Source: Caulobacteraceae bacterium (GTDB lineage Bacteria > Pseudomonadota > Alphaproteobacteria > Caulobacterales > Aquidulcibacteraceae). Taken from it: a stretch of 64,000 nucleotides of DNA. Made by a program: the position numbers and the translations under genes. Each line of letters starts with the position of its first letter. The stretch's first letter is position 1. Shown here one piece after another: positions 43,406 through 52,704 of this stretch. The stretch covers positions 130,071 to 194,070 of the forward strand of contig WRPF01000002.1 in NCBI GenBank assembly GCA_009773335.1. Direction: 5' to 3'. The notes beneath the pieces are model-generated. The model was not told the DNA's origin and did not search any database. It worked only from the letters and a program-made list of their open reading frames with translations.

Positions 43406-46096
43406 ATGAGTTTTCAGTTTCGGGGCCGCCGCATGCGGCTCTTCAGCGGAGTCGCCACGGGCGTCGCGCTTGCTCTGGTGTCTGCCGGCGTAGCAAACGC
43501 CCAGGCCCCTGACTCCGGGCAGGAAAACGAGATCATTGTCACCGGCTTTCGCGCGAGCCTGCGCAGTTCCACCGAAACCAAGCGCGAATCCGACGCGATC
43601 GTGGAGTCGGTGTCGGCGGAAGAAATCGGCAAGCTGCCGGACAATTCGATCGCCGAGTCGCTTGCGCGGCTGCCGGGGCTTTCGGCGCAACGTCTCTTTG
43701 GTCGCAGCCAGCAGATTTCTGTGCGCGGTCTGTCGCCCGATTTCACAACCGCGCTGTTGAACGGTCGCGAACAGGTGAGCGCCGGCGACAACCGCGGCGT
43801 CGAGTTCGACCAGTATCCGTCCGAACTTCTGAGTTCCGTGGTGGTCTACAAGACCCCCACCGCGTCGCTGGTCGGACAGGGCCTCGCCGGCACCGCCGAC
43901 ATGCGCACCGTGCGCCCGCTCTCGTATGACGAACGTGTGTTTGCTGTAAACGCGCGTTATGAATGGAATGAAGTCGGCGCGCTCAATGCCGGCTCCGATG
44001 ACGACGGTTACCGGGTCACGGCGTCTTACATCGACCGCAGCGCGGACGGACGCTGGGGCTGGGCGATCGGCCTTTCAACCATGTCTTCGCCGACCCAGGC
44101 CGAACGCTTCGAGGCATGGGGCTACCCCACCACGGGCACGGGCGACTATGTCCTCGGCGGCGCGAAGCCCTATGTGCAGTCGAGCACGCTGGAACGCGAC
44201 GGCGTCCTGGGCGTGCTGCAATTTGAACCGACCGATTCGTTCTCCACGCGCATCGACGCGTTCTATTCCGAGTTCGACGAAGAACAGACACTGCGCGGCA
44301 TCGAGTTGCCGCTCGCATGGTCGGCGGCGACGCTGCAACCGGGGTATACCGCGCAGAACGGTTTTGTGACGGCCGGGACGTTCGCCGGCGTGGAAGGCGT
44401 GGTGCGCAACGATGTGCGTACGCGAAACTCCAAGGTCAGCGCGATCGGATGGAACATGCAGTTCGATCTGAACGACCGCTGGGCGGTGGAAACGGATCTC
44501 AGTTACTCGCACGTCGAGCGTAACGATCTCGACCTTGAAACATATGCGGGAACGGGGCCGGGATCTGGCGTTGGCGCGGCGGACACACTGGGCTTCCGTG
44601 CCGGCAATGGCAGCTTCGTATTCTCCTCGGTGCTCAACTATGCCGATCCGTCCGTCATGATGCTCACCGATCCGCAGGGATGGGGACAGGCCGGCTTTCT
44701 CAAGAAGCCGCGCACGGACGACGAACTGCGCGCGCTACGCGCCAGCGCCGAGCGCCAGCTCGAAAATGGGCCGTTCAGCTCCCTCGAATTCGGGATCAAC
44801 TACAGCGAACGGCAGAAGGACAAGGCCAGCGACGAAGCGTTCGTCGACCTGATCGGCGGCAACAACCAGACCGTGGCGATCCCGGCCGCCTTCCTGCAGG
44901 GCACGACATCCCTCGGGTTCCTGGGCATTCCGGGCATGGTCAGCTACGACCCACGGGCGCTGCTTGCGCGCGGCAACGTCTATTCGTTGCGTCCGCACCA
45001 GGTCAGCGACGTCATCGTGAAGACTTGGGGCGTGGAAGAAAACGTCGCCGTCTACTACACGCAGCTCAACGTCGACTCTGAAATGTGGTCGGTGCCCGTA
45101 AAGGGCAATGTCGGCATCCAGTTCGTTGACACCGAACAGTCCTCGACCGGGGGCGTTGAAACGGCGACAGGACCGCAAACCGCCAGTGCGGGCGATTCCT
45201 ATCTGGAAATGCTGCCGAGCCTGAACCTTTCGTTCCAGCTCGCGGACAACAGCTACCTGCGCGTCGGGTTGGCGCGGACACTCGCGCGTCCCCGCATGGA
45301 CGATCTGAGAGCGAGCTTCCAGGTCACCTATAGCCCCGGCAACATCGCCAACACCGATCCGTCCCAGTCCTACTGGGGCGGCAACGGCGGCAATCCACGC
45401 CTGCGGCCCTGGATCGCGAACTCGTTTGACCTGTCCTACGAGCACTATCTGGGCGATACCGGATATATTTCGCTGGCCGCGTTCCACAAGGAACTGGAAA
45501 GCTATGTTTTCCCCCAAAATGTCGTGTTCGACTTCACGGGGTTCCCGACGCAGAATGCCGGCGACACGCCGGCGACACGGCTCGGTGTGGCGAGCGTGCC
45601 CGTGAACGGCAGCGGCGGCTACGTCCGCGGCCTGGAGTTCACCGCCTCGATCCCGGCGGAAGTCTTCTTCCCGGCGCTTGAGGGCTTTGGCTTTGTATTC
45701 AACGCCTCGAAGACCGACAGCAGCATCGAGCCGCCGAACACGCCTGAGAGCAAACTGCCTGGCCTTTCGGAAGAAGTGGTCAACACGACAGTCTACTTCG
45801 AGCGGGCGGGATTCGAGGCGCGTGTCAGCAACCGGTACCGCTCGGATTTCCTGGGTGAAGTCACGGGTTTCGGCGCGGGCCGCGAGTTGCGGATCGTGCA
45901 GGGCGAATCCATTCTCGATGCACAACTCGGCTACCGGTTCACCGATGGGCCGCTGGACGGTCTCGCCGTGCAGTTCCAGGCCAACAACATCACCGACGAG
46001 CCGTTCACGACGGTGATCGACGGCGATGAGCGCCGGGTGAAGGACTACCAGCGTTTTGGATCCACCTATATGGTTGGCGTGAGCTATCGCCACTAG
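43406..46096 (+). CDS. TonB-dependent receptor for alpha-glucans
   Basis: 896 residues from ATG 43406 after GGGGAGG. Signal peptide (cleavage after ANAQ), TonB box NEIIVTGF (41-48), plug domain with IGKLPDNSIAESLARLPG and SQQISVRGLSPDFTTALLNGR, then a 22-strand barrel with C-terminal GVSYRH. It resembles the maltodextrin receptors of Caulobacter. Outer membrane; energised uptake of maltodextrins is inferred from the neighbouring amylase, glucosidase and MFS genes. A strong terminator follows. Confidence 0.92.
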   Translation: MSFQFRGRRMRLFSGVATGVALALVSAGVANAQAPDSGQENEIIVTGFRASLRSSTETKRESDAIVESVSAEEIGKLPDNSIAESLARLPGLSAQRLFGRSQQISVRGLSPDFTTALLNGREQVSAGDNRGVEFDQYPSELLSSVVVYKTPTASLVGQGLAGTADMRTVRPLSYDERVFAVNARYEWNEVGALNAGSDDDGYRVTASYIDRSADGRWGWAIGLSTMSSPTQAERFEAWGYPTTGTGDYVLGGAKPYVQSSTLERDGVLGVLQFEPTDSFSTRIDAFYSEFDEEQTLRGIELPLAWSAATLQPGYTAQNGFVTAGTFAGVEGVVRNDVRTRNSKVSAIGWNMQFDLNDRWAVETDLSYSHVERNDLDLETYAGTGPGSGVGAADTLGFRAGNGSFVFSSVLNYADPSVMMLTDPQGWGQAGFLKKPRTDDELRALRASAERQLENGPFSSLEFGINYSERQKDKASDEAFVDLIGGNNQTVAIPAAFLQGTTSLGFLGIPGMVSYDPRALLARGNVYSLRPHQVSDVIVKTWGVEENVAVYYTQLNVDSEMWSVPVKGNVGIQFVDTEQSSTGGVETATGPQTASAGDSYLEMLPSLNLSFQLADNSYLRVGLARTLARPRMDDLRASFQVTYSPGNIANTDPSQSYWGGNGGNPRLRPWIANSFDLSYEHYLGDTGYISLAAFHKELESYVFPQNVVFDFTGFPTQNAGDTPATRLGVASVPVNGSGGYVRGLEFTASIPAEVFFPALEGFGFVFNASKTDSSIEPPNTPESKLPGLSEEVVNTTVYFERAGFEARVSNRYRSDFLGEVTGFGAGRELRIVQGESILDAQLGYRFTDGPLDGLAVQFQANNITDEPFTTVIDGDERRVKDYQRFGSTYMVGVSYRH

Positions 46097-46119
46097 ACTC
46101 CGGGCGGTTGAACAGAGAG

Positions 46120-46157
46120 CGCCCCCGTCGACCCTGTCGGCGGGGGCGTCTTTTTTT
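46120..46157 (+). terminator. rho-independent terminator after the TonB receptor
   Basis: Perfect 8-bp stem CGCCCCCG (46120-46127) / CGGGGGCG (46141-46148), 13-nt loop, then CTTTTTTT. It separates the receptor from the second halogenase gene. Confidence 0.85.
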
Positions 46158-46198
46158 GCGGCAGAGTCCGTGGGAGCGAAATTCGGGGAGCCCTCGTC

Positions 46199-47707
46199 AT
46201 GCAAACGGGCCGTATCCGTCGGGTCGCCATCGTGGGCGGAGGATCAGCGGGCTGGATGACCGCCGCCGCGCTCTCCAAGCTTCTCGCCGGCATTGTCGAG
46301 GTCGAACTCGTGGAGTCCGACGAGATCGGCATCATTGGAGTGGGCGAGGCGACGATCCCGCAAATCCGCAATTTCAACGATGTCCTCGAACTCGATGAGG
46401 ACGAATTCATCCGCACGACCCGCGCGACGTTCAAGCTCGGCATCGAGTTCCGGAACTGGCGCAGTCCGGGACACGCCTATCTCCACACCTTCGGGGACAA
46501 CGGCATGCCGCTCGGCCGGACGCCGTTTCACCACTACTGGCTGAAAGCGCGCCAGCTCGGCATGCCCCACACCCTCTGGGACTTCAGTCCGAACGCGCAG
46601 GCAGCGAGGCTCGGACGGTTCTCGCGCGAGCCGTTCGAGATGGGGCGGCGCTCCACATCGCTCGCGTGGGCGTTTCACTTCGACGCGGCGCTCTATGCGC
46701 GCTATCTGCGCTCCTATGCCGAAGGGCGCGGCGTGCGCCGTACTGAAGGCACGATCACGCGCGTCGATCTGTGTCCGGAGAGCGGGTTCATCCGGTCGGT
46801 GATGCTGGAGAGCGGGCGAAGCGTCGCCGCGGATTTCTTCATCGACTGTTCGGGATTTCGCGCGTTGCTGCTCGGCGAGGCGCTGGGCGTCGGCTACGAG
46901 GACTGGTCGCACTGGCTACCCTGCAACCGGGCGCTCGCGGTTCCCAGCGCCAACGTCGGGCCGCCGCGACCGTTCACCCAGTCGATTGCACACGGCGCCG
47001 GCTGGCAGTGGCGCATTCCGCTGCAGCACCGGACCGGCAACGGGCATGTCTTCAGCAGCAGCCATGTGAGCGAGGACGAAGCCACAGCCACGCTTCTGGC
47101 GAATCTGGAAGGCGAGCCGCTCGCCGAACCGCGCCTCATCCGGTTCACGACAGGACGGCGCAAGAAATTCTGGGCAAAGAACTGCGTGGCGCTTGGATTG
47201 GCGAGCGGATTTCTCGAGCCGCTGGAATCGACCAGCATCCATCTCGTCCAGTCGGGCGTGAGCCGGTTGCTCAGCCTCTTCCCGAACTCCGGAGTGAACG
47301 CTGCGGAGATCGATGAATACAACCGCCAGTGTGGTCTGGAGTTCGCCCGCGTGCGGGATTTCATCATCCTGCACTACCTCGCCAACGAGCGGACAGATTC
47401 ACCCTTCTGGACCGATTGCCGGAACATGGCGCCGCCGGAGGATCTGGTGCGCAAGATCGCGCTCTTTCGCGCCAATGGCGCGATCTATCGCGACCAGGAA
47501 GATCTGTTCGCGGAAGCAAGCTGGCTGCAGGTGATGTACGGGCAGGGCATCGAGCCGCAAGGCTACCACCCGATGGCGGACCAGATTTCCGACACCGCAC
47601 TCGGCGCCTTCCTGACCGACCTGCGCGCGGTCATCGGCGGCGCAACGGCCGCGATGCCCGCGCACGAAGAGTACATCCGTTCGCACTGCGCCGCCGACCA
47701 CGTTTGA
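46199..47707 (+). CDS. flavin-dependent tryptophan-halogenase-like protein 2
   Basis: 502 residues. GGGSAGW (14-20), [26 protein letters not shown] with the catalytic-type Lys, DCSGFRALLLGEALG, WxWxIP motif in [11 protein letters not shown], and [18 protein letters not shown] clear paralogue of the protein at 32764-34344, with the same motif spacing but lacking its N-terminal 15-20 residue extension. Lies downstream of the receptor terminator and may be expressed by read-through or its own promoter. Substrate unknown; the link to glucan uptake is only positional. Confidence 0.88.
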   Translation: MQTGRIRRVAIVGGGSAGWMTAAALSKLLAGIVEVELVESDEIGIIGVGEATIPQIRNFNDVLELDEDEFIRTTRATFKLGIEFRNWRSPGHAYLHTFGDNGMPLGRTPFHHYWLKARQLGMPHTLWDFSPNAQAARLGRFSREPFEMGRRSTSLAWAFHFDAALYARYLRSYAEGRGVRRTEGTITRVDLCPESGFIRSVMLESGRSVAADFFIDCSGFRALLLGEALGVGYEDWSHWLPCNRALAVPSANVGPPRPFTQSIAHGAGWQWRIPLQHRTGNGHVFSSSHVSEDEATATLLANLEGEPLAEPRLIRFTTGRRKKFWAKNCVALGLASGFLEPLESTSIHLVQSGVSRLLSLFPNSGVNAAEIDEYNRQCGLEFARVRDFIILHYLANERTDSPFWTDCRNMAPPEDLVRKIALFRANGAIYRDQEDLFAEASWLQVMYGQGIEPQGYHPMADQISDTALGAFLTDLRAVIGGATAAMPAHEEYIRSHCAADHV

Positions 47708-48026
47708 GGCGCTGGCGCGCGGTCGTTTCCCGGGCGGATCGGCGGTGTTCCCGGAAGAAATATGCCTGCGATCGGCGCGGGACGTTGCCGGTTAGGCGAC
47801 GCCAATCACATGCCGGCAGGTTGGGCGGCGCACGCGCGCCGAAGCCGTCTTTATGGATTTCCTATGCCAAGGCTCCCCGATCCATCTCGAAACACTATGC
47901 GCCGCGAGGATAGAAGGGGCGTTCTGAATCCAGCCGCGTGTCCCCGGGCATGCGCGTTGTCTTGAAGCGAGATCGGTGGCGACAGGTGGCTGCAGTACAG
48001 CGGGTTGCGCAGAAGAGAGACCGCCA
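47708..48026. other. intergenic region upstream of the kdp operon
   Basis: 319 bp. It should hold the KdpE-controlled kdp promoter, but I cannot point to a specific site. No gene and no recognised riboswitch. Confidence 0.4.
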
Positions 48027-48110
48027 ATGCCTGATTTGATTGCAGTGGCCTTTATGGTCGTTTCGTTTGGTCTGCTTGGCCTGTTGGTGCTCGGGATCGA
48101 CAGGCTTTGA
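48027..48110 (+). CDS. 27-residue membrane peptide at the head of the kdp operon
   Basis: The translation is one hydrophobic helix with a short charged end: MPDLIAVAFMVVSFGLLGLL then VLGIDRL. AGAGAGA precedes the ATG. Small ORFs of the same size, ending in an acidic residue plus RL, occur just before kdpF in other genomes, but are rarely annotated. It may be an extra KdpFABC accessory peptide. Evidence is position, start signal and hydrophobic pattern. Confidence 0.5.
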   Translation: MPDLIAVAFMVVSFGLLGLLVLGIDRL

Positions 48111-48143
48111 GGGAAATCCGCGGACGCGGAATAAGGTCATGAC

Positions 48144-48233
48144 ATGAGTCTGGATCTCGGCATTGGCGCGGTGATCGCCGCGTTTCTTCTCATTTTCTTC
48201 CTGATCGCCTTGCTGGCCCCAGAAAAGTTCTAG
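48144..48233 (+). CDS. kdpF: KdpF, small subunit of the potassium ATPase
   Basis: 29 residues: a single hydrophobic helix [20 protein letters not shown] followed by EKF. Length, single helix and C-terminal (R/K)PE(R/K)F-like end match KdpF, which stabilises the KdpABC complex. ATG 48144; 13 nt before kdpA. Confidence 0.85.
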   Translation: MSLDLGIGAVIAAFLLIFFLIALLAPEKF

Positions 48234-48246
48234 GCGGAGTCTTCCG

Positions 48247-49947
48247 ATGACAGCGAGTGGCTGGATTTTGATCGCGCTGTTCGTGGCGGCGGTGGCGGCG
48301 CTCACGCGTCCCATGGGTCTCTACATGGCGGCGGTCTTCGAGGGGCGACGCACAGTCTTGTCGCCTGTTCTGGCGCCAATAGAGAACGGCTTTTATGCGC
48401 TTGCCGGCGTCAAACCCAATCAGGAACAGAACTGGAAAGGGTACGCAGCTGCGCTGGTGATGTTCAACTTTCTGTCCGCAGTGTCGCTCTACCTGATCCT
48501 GCGATTCCAGAATCTGTTGCCGTTCAATCCGCAGGATTTCGCAGGTCTGCCGCCAGAACTCGCTCTCAACACCGCCGTCAGTTTCGTGACGAACACGAAC
48601 TGGCAGTCCTATGGCGGCGAAACGACGATGAGCTATTTCTCGCAAATGGCTGGACTGACGGTGCACAACTTCCTGTCCGCCGCAACGGGCATGGCGGTCG
48701 CCGTCGCTTTCACGCGCGGCTTTGCACGCAAAAGCACAACAAGCATCGGCTCGTTCTGGATCGATATCACGCGCGCCACGCTCTACATATTGCTGCCAAT
48801 CGCCATTGTATTCGCCATCTACCTGATCTGGTCTGGCATTCCGCAAACCCTTGCCGGCGGCGCGATGGCGACAACGCTGGAGGGCGTCTCTCAGGATCTG
48901 GCCATGGGGCCGATCGCCTCGCAGATTGCAATCAAGATGCTCGGCACAAACGGTGGCGGCTTTTTGAACGCCAATGCCGCGCACCCGTTTGAAAACCCGG
49001 ATGCGCTCTCGAACTTCCTGCAGATGGTATCGATCTTCGCCATCGGGGCGGGGCTCACGATCACCTTCGGCAAGATGGTTGGCAATGAGCGCCAGGGCTG
49101 GGCGATCCTCGGCGCGATGGCGCTGCTGTTCGTCATCGGAGTTGGCGTCTGCTACTGGGCTGAAACCCAGACCACGCCCGCTCTCGCCGCCGCCAATGTG
49201 AACCCATTGTCCGGCAATATGGAAGGCAAGGAAGTTCGCTTCGGCATCGCGGCGTCTGCGCTCTTTGCAGTGATCACGACGGCCGCGTCCTGCGGCGCCG
49301 TCAACGCCATGCATGACAGCTTCACTGCGCTCGGCGGCATGGTTCCTCTCGTCAACATCCAGCTGGGCGAAGTCATGGTCGGCGGCGTCGGCGCGGGCTT
49401 CTACGGCATCCTGTTGTTCGTCATCCTTTCGATCTTCATCGCCGGGTTGATGGTCGGGCGAACGCCTTCGTTTCTTGGCAAGAAGATCGAGGCGAGGGAG
49501 GTGAAACTCGTCGTGCTCGCGATCTTTTCTTCGCCGCTGATCATCATGCTGCTCACGGCGGTGGCGGCGGGAACGGAGTGGGGTCGTGCAGGACCGCTGA
49601 ACGCGGGGCCGCATGGATTTTCGGAGATTCTTTACGCCTACTCGTCCGGCGGTGGAAACAACGGGTCGGCGTTCGGCGGCCTGACGGCCAACACGCCGTT
49701 CTATTGCTACACCCTGGCCATCGCGATGTTTGTCGGCCGGTTTGTGATGATCGTGGCGTCCCTCGCGGTCGCGGGCGCGCTGGCGGCCAAGCCGATCACG
49801 CCCGAAACATCGGGAACGTTCCCGACGCGCGGGCCGCTTTTCATCATGCTGGTGGCGTCGGTCGTCGTTGTCGAAGCCGCGCTCACCTTCTTCCCTGCAT
49901 TGGCGCTCGGCCCGCTGGCCGAAGCCGCCGCCAATACCTTGTTCTAG
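48247..49947 (+). CDS. kdpA: potassium-transporting ATPase, channel subunit KdpA
   Basis: 566 residues, usual length. Ten membrane helices with selectivity-filter-like loops: [64 protein letters not shown] and [21 protein letters not shown]. These Gly-containing loops coordinate K+. Inner membrane; part of the high-affinity K+ uptake pump. Confidence 0.97.
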   Translation: MTASGWILIALFVAAVAALTRPMGLYMAAVFEGRRTVLSPVLAPIENGFYALAGVKPNQEQNWKGYAAALVMFNFLSAVSLYLILRFQNLLPFNPQDFAGLPPELALNTAVSFVTNTNWQSYGGETTMSYFSQMAGLTVHNFLSAATGMAVAVAFTRGFARKSTTSIGSFWIDITRATLYILLPIAIVFAIYLIWSGIPQTLAGGAMATTLEGVSQDLAMGPIASQIAIKMLGTNGGGFLNANAAHPFENPDALSNFLQMVSIFAIGAGLTITFGKMVGNERQGWAILGAMALLFVIGVGVCYWAETQTTPALAAANVNPLSGNMEGKEVRFGIAASALFAVITTAASCGAVNAMHDSFTALGGMVPLVNIQLGEVMVGGVGAGFYGILLFVILSIFIAGLMVGRTPSFLGKKIEAREVKLVVLAIFSSPLIIMLLTAVAAGTEWGRAGPLNAGPHGFSEILYAYSSGGGNNGSAFGGLTANTPFYCYTLAIAMFVGRFVMIVASLAVAGALAAKPITPETSGTFPTRGPLFIMLVASVVVVEAALTFFPALALGPLAEAAANTLF

Positions 49948-49956
49948 GAGGGGCCC

Positions 49957-52017
49957 ATGGTCACGAAACCTTCTGATCGCAAACGGCCGGTGTCCCTGTT
50001 CGAGCCGACCATTGTCGGTCCCGCTTTCATTGCCGCGTTCGGCAAGCTCGATCCGATGAAGCTGTGGCGCAATCCCGTCGTGTTCGCGATCGAGATCATG
50101 GCCGCCTATGTCACCGTGCTTTTCATCCGGGACATCCAGTCGGGTGCGTCCGAAGCGCTGTTTTCAGGACAGATCGCATTCTGGCTGTGGGCGACCGTTC
50201 TGTTTGCGACCTTCGCCGAAGCGGTTGCTGAAGGGCGGGGCAAGGCGCAGGCCGCGAGCCTGCGGCGCGCGCGCGCGGAATTGACGGCGCGCCGGATCGT
50301 GAACGGCAAGGCGCAGCCCGCGGTCCCGGCGTCAGAGCTGAAGCTGAACGACGTCATCGAGGTCATAGCTGGTGAATTTGTGCCAGCGGATGGCGAGGTG
50401 ATCGAGGGCATCGCGACGATCGATGAATCTGCGATAACTGGGGAGTCGGCGCCCGTGATCCGTGAGAGCGGCGGCGACCGGTCTGCGGTGACGGCGGGCA
50501 CCCGCGTGCTTTCCGACCGCATCCTCGTGCGCGTTCTCGCAATCCAGGGCTCGACCTTCCTGGACCGCATGATCGCTCTCGTCGAGGGCGCCTCGCGCCG
50601 CAAGACGCCCAACGAGATCGCGCTCGGCGTGCTCCTTGCCGGGCTTTCCCTGATCTTCGTCCTCGCCGTCGGCACGATCCCGGCCCTGGCTTCATTTGCG
50701 CATGGCCGTGTCAGCGAGGTCGCGCTTGCGTCCTTGTTCATTGCGCTGATCCCGACGACGATCGGCGGCCTCCTGTCGGCCATCGGCATTGCGGGCATGG
50801 ACCGCCTGGTGCGCTTCAACGTGCTCTCGACGTCCGGTCGCGCTGTGGAAGCGGCCGGAGACGTCGACGTGCTTCTGCTGGACAAGACCGGCACGATCAC
50901 GCTGGGCGACCGCCAGGCGGTCGCGTTTCTGCCCGCGCCAGGAGTTGATGAACGCACTCTTGCAGACGCTGCTCAGCTGGCTTCGCTGTCGGACGAAACC
51001 CCCGAGGGGCGCTCGATCGTGGTTCTGGCCAAAGAGCGGTTCGGCATGCGCGGGCGAGACATGGCGGCGGCGCACGCCAGCTTCATTCCGTTCTCGGCGC
51101 AGACGCGCATGAGCGGCGTCGATCTCTCCGACGGGCAGATTCGCAAAGGAGCCGTGGACTCGATCCTCGCCTACACCGCCTCGCGGCCGGATGCGCGGCC
51201 GGCGCCTGCAGAACTCAGATCCGCCGCCGATTCCATTTCGCGGCAGGGCGGGACGCCGCTCGCCGTTTCGCGCGACGGCGCGGTGCTGGGGATTGTGCAT
51301 CTCAAGGACATCGTCAAAGGGGGCGTCAAGGAACGCTTCGCGGAACTGCGCGCCATGGGTATCCGGACGGTGATGATCACCGGCGACAATCCCCTGACTG
51401 CTGCTGCGATTGCAGCAGAAGCCGGCGTCGATGATTTCCTCGCTCAAGCCACGCCCGAAGACAAGCTTGCGCTCATCCGCAAGGAGCAGGCCGAGGGCAA
51501 GCTCGTCGCCATGTGCGGAGACGGGACCAATGATGCACCCGCACTGGCGCAAGCCGACGTCGGCGTAGCCATGCAGACCGGCACGCCAGCGGCGCGCGAA
51601 GCCGGCAACATGGTTGATCTCGACAGCGATCCGACCAAGCTCATCGAGATTGTCTCGATCGGCAAGCAGTTGCTGATGACGCGCGGTTCACTGACGACGT
51701 TCTCGGTCGCGAATGACGTGGCAAAGTATTTTGCCATCATTCCGGCGATGTTCGCCGTGATCTATCCTTCGCTCAACGTGCTCAACGTCATGAACCTGTC
51801 GAGCCCGCAAAGCGCGATCCTGTCGGCGATCATCTTCAACGCCATCATCATTCCAACGCTCATTCCACTTGCACTCAAGGGGGTGGCCTGGCGTCCGGCG
51901 CCCGCCGGGCGACTGCTCTCACGCAATCTGGCGATCTACGGGCTGGGCGGCGTCATACTTCCGTTCATCGGCATCAAGGCGATCGACCTCGTCGTCTCCG
52001 CCGTTGGTCTAGCGTAA
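49957..52017 (+). CDS. kdpB: potassium-transporting P-type ATPase KdpB
   Basis: 686 residues. P-type ATPase motifs: TGES ([12 protein letters not shown]) in the actuator domain, DKTGTITLG with the phosphorylated Asp, [10 protein letters not shown], and [25 protein letters not shown] precedes ATG 49957, 9 nt after kdpA. Energises K+ transport through KdpA. Confidence 0.97.
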   Translation: MVTKPSDRKRPVSLFEPTIVGPAFIAAFGKLDPMKLWRNPVVFAIEIMAAYVTVLFIRDIQSGASEALFSGQIAFWLWATVLFATFAEAVAEGRGKAQAASLRRARAELTARRIVNGKAQPAVPASELKLNDVIEVIAGEFVPADGEVIEGIATIDESAITGESAPVIRESGGDRSAVTAGTRVLSDRILVRVLAIQGSTFLDRMIALVEGASRRKTPNEIALGVLLAGLSLIFVLAVGTIPALASFAHGRVSEVALASLFIALIPTTIGGLLSAIGIAGMDRLVRFNVLSTSGRAVEAAGDVDVLLLDKTGTITLGDRQAVAFLPAPGVDERTLADAAQLASLSDETPEGRSIVVLAKERFGMRGRDMAAAHASFIPFSAQTRMSGVDLSDGQIRKGAVDSILAYTASRPDARPAPAELRSAADSISRQGGTPLAVSRDGAVLGIVHLKDIVKGGVKERFAELRAMGIRTVMITGDNPLTAAAIAAEAGVDDFLAQATPEDKLALIRKEQAEGKLVAMCGDGTNDAPALAQADVGVAMQTGTPAAREAGNMVDLDSDPTKLIEIVSIGKQLLMTRGSLTTFSVANDVAKYFAIIPAMFAVIYPSLNVLNVMNLSSPQSAILSAIIFNAIIIPTLIPLALKGVAWRPAPAGRLLSRNLAIYGLGGVILPFIGIKAIDLVVSAVGLA

Positions 52018-52028
52018 GGGTGTAAACC

Positions 52029-52616
52029 ATGATGCAGCATTTTCGCGCCGCGGCCGTGTTGTTGGGCCTGTTCACGCTCCTGGTCGGCGTTGGCTATCCG
52101 CTTGCGATGACGGGTTTCGGACAGGTCGTGTTTCCACATCAGGCCAATGGCAGCCTCATCACCCGTGAGGGGCAGGTTGTTGGCTCGGGGCTGATTGGTC
52201 AGGCCTTTTCGCGTCCGGACTATTTCTGGGGCCGGCCCTCCGCGGCCGGGAAAGGCTATGACGGGCGCTCTTCTTCGGGGTCGAATCTCGGGCCCTCATC
52301 GCGCGCGTTGGCGGAGCGGATTCAGGCAGACGCCGCACGCTACGGCGGGGATCCGTCCCAGATACCGTCGGACTTGCTGACGGCGTCGGGCTCCGGACTG
52401 GATCCCGACATCTCGCCGGCGGCGGCGCGGTTCCAGGTTCCGCGCGTGGCTGCCGCCCGCCATCTCGACGAAGCGAAGGTTGCTCTCCTCGTTGAGCGCG
52501 CCATCGTCGCGCCGCCGCTCGGCGTGCTTGGCGATGCGCGCGTCAATGTTCTTGAGCTGAACTTGGCGCTCGATACGCTCGCACCCGCCAGTTCCACGGC
52601 CACGCCGGTAGACTAG
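52029..52616 (+). CDS. kdpC: potassium-transporting ATPase subunit KdpC
   Basis: 195 residues. One N-terminal membrane helix (about 5-30), then a soluble domain with GSGLIGQAFSRPDYFWGRPSA, SGSNLGPSS, ASGSGLDPDISPAAA and ARVNVLELNLAL, the standard KdpC motifs. It stabilises the complex and raises ATP affinity of KdpB. Confidence 0.96.
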   Translation: MMQHFRAAAVLLGLFTLLVGVGYPLAMTGFGQVVFPHQANGSLITREGQVVGSGLIGQAFSRPDYFWGRPSAAGKGYDGRSSSGSNLGPSSRALAERIQADAARYGGDPSQIPSDLLTASGSGLDPDISPAAARFQVPRVAAARHLDEAKVALLVERAIVAPPLGVLGDARVNVLELNLALDTLAPASSTATPVD

Positions 52617-52704
52617 CTGCGGCGATACCGGCGAGGGCGGCGACAGGACTGGCGTCGACGTGTTAAGTTGAAACTGCGTAGCCGGGACGGAAACCGAGTA
52701 CCCA

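Noticed and set aside
47708..48026. Possible riboswitch upstream of kdp
   Set aside because: c-di-AMP and other K+-linked riboswitches have conserved cores that I could not find here.
48190..49614. 474-codon minus-strand frame opposite kdpFA
   Set aside because: Shadow of kdpA codon bias; composition is charged and low complexity with no family features.
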